This document shows positions 59,486 through 64,000 of a DNA stretch of 64,000 nt, piece by piece; the first letter of the stretch is position 1; every line of letters begins with the position of its first letter. The notes below the pieces were generated by a model. The model ran no database searches. It saw nothing but the letters and a program-made list of their open reading frames with translations, and was not told where the DNA came from. Source of the stretch: DATACQ01 sp036555515 (GTDB taxonomy: Bacteria > Desulfobacterota > Binatia > UBA9968); contig DATBLC010000264.1 of assembly GCA_036555515.1 (NCBI GenBank), positions 1 to 64,000 of the forward strand, written 5' to 3'. The position numbers and the translations under genes were made by a program.

Positions 59486-59962
59486 ATGGCAGTGCAGGTA
59501 CGACGAGTCATCACCGGACACGATGCAAACGGGCGTGCCGTCGTCAAGATCGACGAGGTCTCCCAGAACATCACCTCGAACCGGCCCGGAGCCTCGGCCT
59601 GTGTGGTGTGGACCACGGAGTCCTTTCCCGTAAACAACACTAGTGATGCCGACGAAGCACTCAGGGAGGTCGGCACGACCTTGAAAAACGGCACAGTTTT
59701 TCGTGTCATCGAATTCGCCCCCGGCGTCGCGCCGCGCAACCACCGCACCGATTCGATCGATTACGCGGTGGTCGTTTCGGGCGAGATCGACATGGAGCTC
59801 GATGATTCGGTCGTCCATCTGAATGCGGGAGACGTGCTCGTACAGCGCGGCACGATCCACAATTGGATCAACCGCGGCACTGAGCCTTGTGTGATGGCGT
59901 TCATCCTGATTGACGCCAAGCCAGTCGAGGTCGGCGGCAAGGTCCTGAATGCGGTAGGATAG
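59486..59962 (+). CDS. Cupin-domain protein (158 aa)
   Basis: This is a 158-residue single cupin. The barrel region runs from APRNHRTDSIDYAVVVSGEIDMELD to GDVLVQRGTIHNWINRG. H in NHRTD and H in TIHNW are the likely metal ligands, but the first cupin motif is shorter than in classical dioxygenases. AAGGAGG 7 nt upstream is a strong SD. It is next to a bicupin and an FAH-family hydrolase. The enzymatic role is not predictable. Confidence 0.85.
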   Translation: MAVQVRRVITGHDANGRAVVKIDEVSQNITSNRPGASACVVWTTESFPVNNTSDADEALREVGTTLKNGTVFRVIEFAPGVAPRNHRTDSIDYAVVVSGEIDMELDDSVVHLNAGDVLVQRGTIHNWINRGTEPCVMAFILIDAKPVEVGGKVLNAVG

Positions 59963-60072
59963 TTCCAATAAAAAAGCGGCCGGCCAGGGCGAAACGTCAT
60001 TGGCAAACGGAAATCCATCGGTGTCTCACCGGCCTCCCGCCGCGACGAAATCGAGAAATAAAGGAGTAACCC

Positions 60073-61161
60073 ATGGTCGGACCAAATCTAAAGCGCTCTG
60101 GCAATGAACTGGGCGCTAAAACGACTTATCAACTGTTCTTGGAAAAGGAAAATCTGCCGGCGCTGCGCGGCTTTCACATCGAAGACATCAACGCGGTCGA
60201 GCTTCACCCCTGGACGCGCATGGGCGGACGCGGCGTGTATCTCAACCTGGAGGGTTCCGAAGGCGTCAATGATTGCTACATCTGCGAAATCGCGCCGGGA
60301 AAGTCTCTCGAGCCGCAGAAACATATGTTCGAGGAATTGATCTTTGTCGTCAGCGGCCGCGGTGCCACCACGGTCTGGCAAGACGGCGGCAAGAAGCAAA
60401 CCTTTGAATGGGGCGAAGGCGCGCTTTTTTCGCCGCCGCTCAATGCCTGGTACCAACACTTCAACGGCCAGGGCGACAAGGCGGTGCGTCTGCTGGCGAT
60501 GACCAACGCGCCGACAGTGTTGAACCTCTACCACAACATCGACTTTGTCTTTAACTGCGCTTTTCGCTTTACCGACCGCTATGCGGGGGAAGAGGATTTT
60601 TTTAGCGGGCAAGCGAAGATTCCCGGCGAAGGATTCCACGACACCAATTTTATCCGCGACGTGCGCAGCTACGAATTGCCCGAGCGCAGCGAGCGCGGCG
60701 CCGGTGGCAGAATGTTGATGATCGAAATGGCCAACAACGTCATGTCCGCGCATATTTCCCAATTCCCCGTCGCCACCTATAAGAAAGCCCATCGCCACGG
60801 CGCCGGAGCCCATGTGATCATTCTTAAAGGCGAGGGCTTCTCGGTGATGTGGAAGGAAGGCGACGACATCAAGCGCTACAACTGGCGCGCCGGTAGCCTC
60901 ATGGTGCCGCCGGAGCGCTGGTTTCACCAGCATTTCAACATCGGCGGCGAACCGGCGCGTTATCTCGCGCTAAAGCCGTTTAGCAGCCGAAAGTTTCCCG
61001 GTCTGCGCAAACAGTGGGGCACTTCCGAGAGCGTGAAAATGGGCGGCGATCAAATCGAATATGAAGACGAAGATCCGCGCATCCGCCGGATGTTCGAGGA
61101 GGAGCTGACCAAACGCGGGGTGCAGAGCCGGATGGGACCCATCTATAAAGCCGCGAGCTAG
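60073..61161 (+). CDS. Bicupin protein, gentisate-dioxygenase-like
   Basis: This 362-residue protein has two cupin barrels. The first has KHMFEELIFVVSGRG and NAWYQHFN (residues ~80-140). The second has AHRHGAGAHVIILKGEGF and RWFHQHFN (~235-285), whose three His could bind Fe(II). The domain arrangement recalls gentisate 1,2-dioxygenase-type bicupins, but the substrate Arg/Gln pattern cannot be judged. AAAGGAG 6 nt before the ATG fixes the start. With the FAH protein it could form a ring-cleavage branch (inference). Confidence 0.85.
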   Translation: MVGPNLKRSGNELGAKTTYQLFLEKENLPALRGFHIEDINAVELHPWTRMGGRGVYLNLEGSEGVNDCYICEIAPGKSLEPQKHMFEELIFVVSGRGATTVWQDGGKKQTFEWGEGALFSPPLNAWYQHFNGQGDKAVRLLAMTNAPTVLNLYHNIDFVFNCAFRFTDRYAGEEDFFSGQAKIPGEGFHDTNFIRDVRSYELPERSERGAGGRMLMIEMANNVMSAHISQFPVATYKKAHRHGAGAHVIILKGEGFSVMWKEGDDIKRYNWRAGSLMVPPERWFHQHFNIGGEPARYLALKPFSSRKFPGLRKQWGTSESVKMGGDQIEYEDEDPRIRRMFEEELTKRGVQSRMGPIYKAAS

Positions 61162-61425
61162 TATCCCTATCCGAAGTTCGTGATTTAATTCGTCATTCCA
61201 GGCAAGCTGGCGATTCCGCCAGAGGCGGATCAGCCTCAGGCTGAAGCTAGCGCGGCCCAGAATCAAGGAAAGTCGAGGCACCTGGGATTCTCCGCCAAGC
61301 GTCCGGCGAGGGTAGCTAAGCGGTTGCCGAGAACGCCGCTTGCGGAGCCAATTTGCAATTCAATTGTCTGATGATACGACGATCGAGTACAATGATTGTC
61401 GGCTCAAGACACGGAGGCGTCGAGC
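61162..61425. other. Intergenic region with REP-like palindrome (264 bp)
   Basis: At about 61212-61243, ttccgccagaggcggatcag with the following cctcaggctga is a double palindrome matching 56747-56779 in inverse orientation. The remainder shows no gene. Two short frames lack an SD. Confidence 0.5.
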
Positions 61426-62676
61426 GTGGCAACAGCCAGGCATATCAATCTTCTCCCGTTTACTTCGTCTACGGTGACGCAGCGTTTCGGGTTTCCCCTG
61501 AAATTGAGCGTGATACTCATACGCTGGCCGGTTGTCATTATTTGCACGTACTTGCTTCTGTATCCATCGTTGGACCGCGTACCGATCTGGTTTTCTTACG
61601 GCGCCATTCTTTTATACATCGCATCGAACGTAGGCCTTTACTTTTTTGCCGAGGAACGATTCGCATCCTGGTCGTTTTACTATCCGCTGGTTATCGCCGA
61701 TACCATCGTTCTCACGCTGTCTCTGGTCGCCAATGGCTATTCGGAAAAGGAATTCTACCTGACGTTTTTCGTGGTCATTCTAGGCAGTTGCATTATCGAG
61801 GACGCCAAGCTACGAACCATCGTATCGATCGCAGCGCCGCTGTTTTACTCGGTATTGCTGTTCACGACCGCCTCTGATTTGCATCCCAGCGTCTTTTTGC
61901 GTCTGCCGTTTTTGTTTGTCGTGTCGTTGTTCTACGGGTATTTCACGCAATTTATCCGGATGGAACGAGCATTTGCACAAGAACAGGAGATCAGAGATCG
62001 CGGCCGAAAAGAGATTTTGAACATTGTATCGCACGAGTTTCGCACGCCCTTGAATATGATAGCCGGCTACGCGCAAGCCCTCAGAGAGAAAACTTGGGGC
62101 GATGTCACGACGGAACAAGGCGAAGTGCTTGGAAAGATTCTCCAGGAGTCGGACAATCTTACGGGCATCGTTAACGAGGTCCTGGATGTGACCAGGATCG
62201 AAGCCGGTGAACTGATGCTCCAGCAAGAAGAGCTTTTTTTGTCGGACTATTTCACGGAGATCAAGAAAAAAATTGCGCCGTTGGAAAAATCGGTATCGCT
62301 GCATTGGGTGATACCCGACGGGCTGCCGAAAATCACTACGGATAGGTCGAAACTGACGGTCATCCTACAACACCTGATCAACAACGCGCTAAAGTTTACC
62401 GCGCAAGGAGATGTCTGGGTTACAGCCCGGACGGTTGGCTCGCCACACAGCGTCGAGATCGAAGTCAAAGACACGGGAATCGGCATTCCGCGAGAGGCCC
62501 AAGGGCTGATTTTCGAGAAATTTCAACAGGTGGACCCATCCAGCACCCGGACCTATGGAGGGATGGGCCTCGGTCTCTATATCGTCAAAGTTTTCAGCGA
62601 TTTACTTAAAGGAACCTTAAAGGTAGAGAGTGAACCCACCCGAGGCTCGACCTTTACGCTTTCGCTGCCCATTTGA
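61426..62676 (+). CDS. Membrane-bound sensor histidine kinase
   Basis: This 416-residue kinase has an N-terminal membrane domain of about six helices (residues ~30-175) and no recognised extracytoplasmic sensor loop. A dimerisation/phosphoacceptor helix follows with NIVSHEFRTPLNMIAGYAQAL (phospho-His), then the ATPase lobe with N-box HLINNALKFT, G1 DTGIGIP and G2 GMGLGLYIV. GTG 61426 has GGAGG 8 nt upstream. Earlier TTG 61396 is less likely. No response regulator adjoins it. Confidence 0.9.
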   Translation: MATARHINLLPFTSSTVTQRFGFPLKLSVILIRWPVVIICTYLLLYPSLDRVPIWFSYGAILLYIASNVGLYFFAEERFASWSFYYPLVIADTIVLTLSLVANGYSEKEFYLTFFVVILGSCIIEDAKLRTIVSIAAPLFYSVLLFTTASDLHPSVFLRLPFLFVVSLFYGYFTQFIRMERAFAQEQEIRDRGRKEILNIVSHEFRTPLNMIAGYAQALREKTWGDVTTEQGEVLGKILQESDNLTGIVNEVLDVTRIEAGELMLQQEELFLSDYFTEIKKKIAPLEKSVSLHWVIPDGLPKITTDRSKLTVILQHLINNALKFTAQGDVWVTARTVGSPHSVEIEVKDTGIGIPREAQGLIFEKFQQVDPSSTRTYGGMGLGLYIVKVFSDLLKGTLKVESEPTRGSTFTLSLPI

Positions 62677-62841
62677 TTCGCTGGATTACCGTTTGGCTCC
62701 CCACAAGTGCTCGAAAAACGGCTTTTGTCCATTTCGTACCGATAGGCCGTCCAACCAGCGAGTCAGCTGTCGAACCAGGATCGGAAGCCTCGCCCGGAGC
62801 AACACGGTCGTGGGGTTTATGGCTTGGCTGCAATAAATAAC

Positions 62842-64000
62842 CTACAGTCCGCGGTTAGCTTTTGGCTCAACCGGTGCTTCGATGCGCGTTGAAGTCACTG
62901 AATGGATCGGAAATCCCACCGTGAACGTCGTGCCTTTTCCAGGCTTGCTGGCGTAGGATAAAGAACCTTGATGGCGCGAAACGATTTGCCGGACGATAAT
63001 CAGACCCAACCCCGTTCCAGTGGGTTTTGTCGTTTTAAAAGGGCTCTCAAGTTTGAAATCCGCCGGGAGACCGATTCCAGGATCGCGCACTTCGACCATG
63101 ACCTTGCGGTCCGATTCATACACCCGCACGGTTATCGTTCCGCCTTCCGGCATCGCCTCTTCAGCGTTCTTACAGAGATTGAGCAAGACCTGTTTAATCT
63201 TTGCGCCATCCGCAAAGATATCCGGTAAGCCCCGCTGCAATTCCAACTCGACGCGGATGCCCGCTGCGTCAAGATTCGGTTTTTGGCTGGCACAAAACTC
63301 CTCGATCAGGCTCGCCAAAGCGGTGGGCTTCATACTGTAGTTTTCTTGCATGGACAAGGCGCGGAAATCGTAAAGCAGATTTTTGAGCCGGGACATTTCG
63401 CTGTTGACTCTTTTCAGAATAGCCATGACGGGTTCACTGGAAACGCCGGCCAGATGGCGCTCCAGGAGCTGAAGGCTCATGGCCATTCCGTGCAGCGGAT
63501 TGGCAATCTCGTGCGCCACCATGGCCGTGGTTTCATCGATAACCGCGAGCCGCGCCCTTTCCACGAGCTGGGCCTGGAGTTGAGCCTTTTCCGAGACGTC
63601 ACGGATATAGGCCACATAACTGCCATCGACTTCAGTGACTGAAAGCTCAATGGGGAAGATCTCACCGTTCTTGCGCCGGGCCGTGACCTCGCGGATTTTT
63701 CCGATCGCCCGCTGCTCACCCGTTCGTTCGTAACGGGCGATATAGCCGTCATGCTCATCCGCATAGCGCTCAGACATGAGCATGTTTACTTTTTTCCCCA
63801 GCACTTCCTCGGCGGCGTAGCCGAATATTTTTTCCGCGGCGGCATTGAAAAGCGCAATTTGCGCTTTACGGTCGATCGAGATAACGGCGTCTTGCGTCGT
63901 TTCGATCAATCTTTGCACCCAACTCTCGGCAGATTTCCTGGCAGTGATATCGGTCATCGTTACTCGACAGAGTTCCAAACTCCCGTCGCCGTCCTGGTTC
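62842..64000 (-). CDS. PAS-domain sensor histidine kinase (5' end outside window)
   Basis: The frame is open to the window edge, so the start lies beyond 64000. Visible from the edge inward are the end of an upstream PAS/PAC unit (VTMTDITARKSAE) and a PAS domain (~residues 20-135 of the visible part, DAVISIDRKAQIALFNAAAEKIFGY then YVAYIRDVSEKA). A HisKA segment MVAHEIANPLHGMAMSLQLL and an HATPase with N-box NLCKNAEEAMPEG, DPGIGLP and GTGLGLIIV follow. It is a soluble-looking NtrB/ZraS-like kinase. No partner regulator is visible. Confidence 0.9.
   Translation of the reverse strand, partial: NQDGDGSLELCRVTMTDITARKSAESWVQRLIETTQDAVISIDRKAQIALFNAAAEKIFGYAAEEVLGKKVNMLMSERYADEHDGYIARYERTGEQRAIGKIREVTARRKNGEIFPIELSVTEVDGSYVAYIRDVSEKAQLQAQLVERARLAVIDETTAMVAHEIANPLHGMAMSLQLLERHLAGVSSEPVMAILKRVNSEMSRLKNLLYDFRALSMQENYSMKPTALASLIEEFCASQKPNLDAAGIRVELELQRGLPDIFADGAKIKQVLLNLCKNAEEAMPEGGTITVRVYESDRKVMVEVRDPGIGLPADFKLESPFKTTKPTGTGLGLIIVRQIVSRHQGSLSYASKPGKGTTFTVGFPIHSVTSTRIEAPVEPKANRGL

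Overview
The window is high-GC Gram-negative chromosomal DNA. The evidence is a lipid A type acyltransferase, SurA, many signal-peptide binding proteins and SD-led bacterial operons. The mix of NMT1-type and FbpA-type binding proteins, orphan Rieske oxygenase alpha subunits, COG2159 amidohydrolases and a CoxMSL-type hydroxylase resembles uncultivated soil or sediment lineages such as Binatota, Tectomicrobia or Rokubacteria relatives. That placement is inference only. No tRNA, rRNA, CRISPR array or convincing intrinsic terminator was seen.

Region 1 (1-16.2 kb) is an aromatic-compound uptake and oxidation block on the + strand. It holds an NMT1-type binding protein and a LigB/LigA pair. These are followed by five Rieske oxygenase alpha subunits interleaved with three paralogous FbpA-like binding proteins, and the block closes with a fused two-domain permease and an ATPase. 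The Rieske genes are of two alternating types (A-B-A-B) plus a divergent fifth. The spacers between them carry what look like 3' stubs of deleted binding-protein genes, so the block probably grew by duplication of a [Rieske + binding protein] module. Region 2 (16.2-18.9 kb) is a small accessory island: a DUF4870-like membrane protein, a truncated formylglycine-generating-enzyme-like remnant, a two-gene unit pairing a TIR-like protein with a prokaryotic YEATS domain protein, a small ORF and a MITE-like repeat. The TIR-like/pYEATS pair is the best candidate for a little-described conflict (anti-phage) system.

Region 3 (18.9-28.3 kb, - strand) is catabolic and accessory: an orphan HyuB, a small secreted protein, two coupled SDRs, an exported SET-domain protein, two amidohydrolases, MmgE/PrpD and a TctC-like binding protein. 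Region 4 (28.3-46.5 kb) is mostly housekeeping: nth, eno, ftsB, pcm, a GcvH-like protein lacking the lipoyl lysine, a two-subunit TPP decarboxylase, an LpxL-family acyltransferase, an Rrf2-controlled Fe-S assembly operon (iscS-iscA-sufB-nifS-rrf2), a short uvrA, phosphomannomutase, pdxA and surA.

Region 5 (46.6-61.2 kb) returns to transport and catabolism: an SsuABC/TauABC-type transporter, a CoxMSL-type molybdenum hydroxylase, more binding proteins (NMT1 and PhnD types), an amidohydrolase, an FAH-family hydrolase and two cupins. Region 6 (61.4-64 kb) has two histidine kinases, the second cut by the window edge.

Several repeat classes are scattered between genes. They are a ~230 bp MITE-like element with 11 bp imperfect inverted ends (four copies), a 9 bp tandem motif cgttcaaNN (five loci, one translated as an RSS-type protein tail), and several hairpins of unrelated sequence built from degenerate short tandem repeats.
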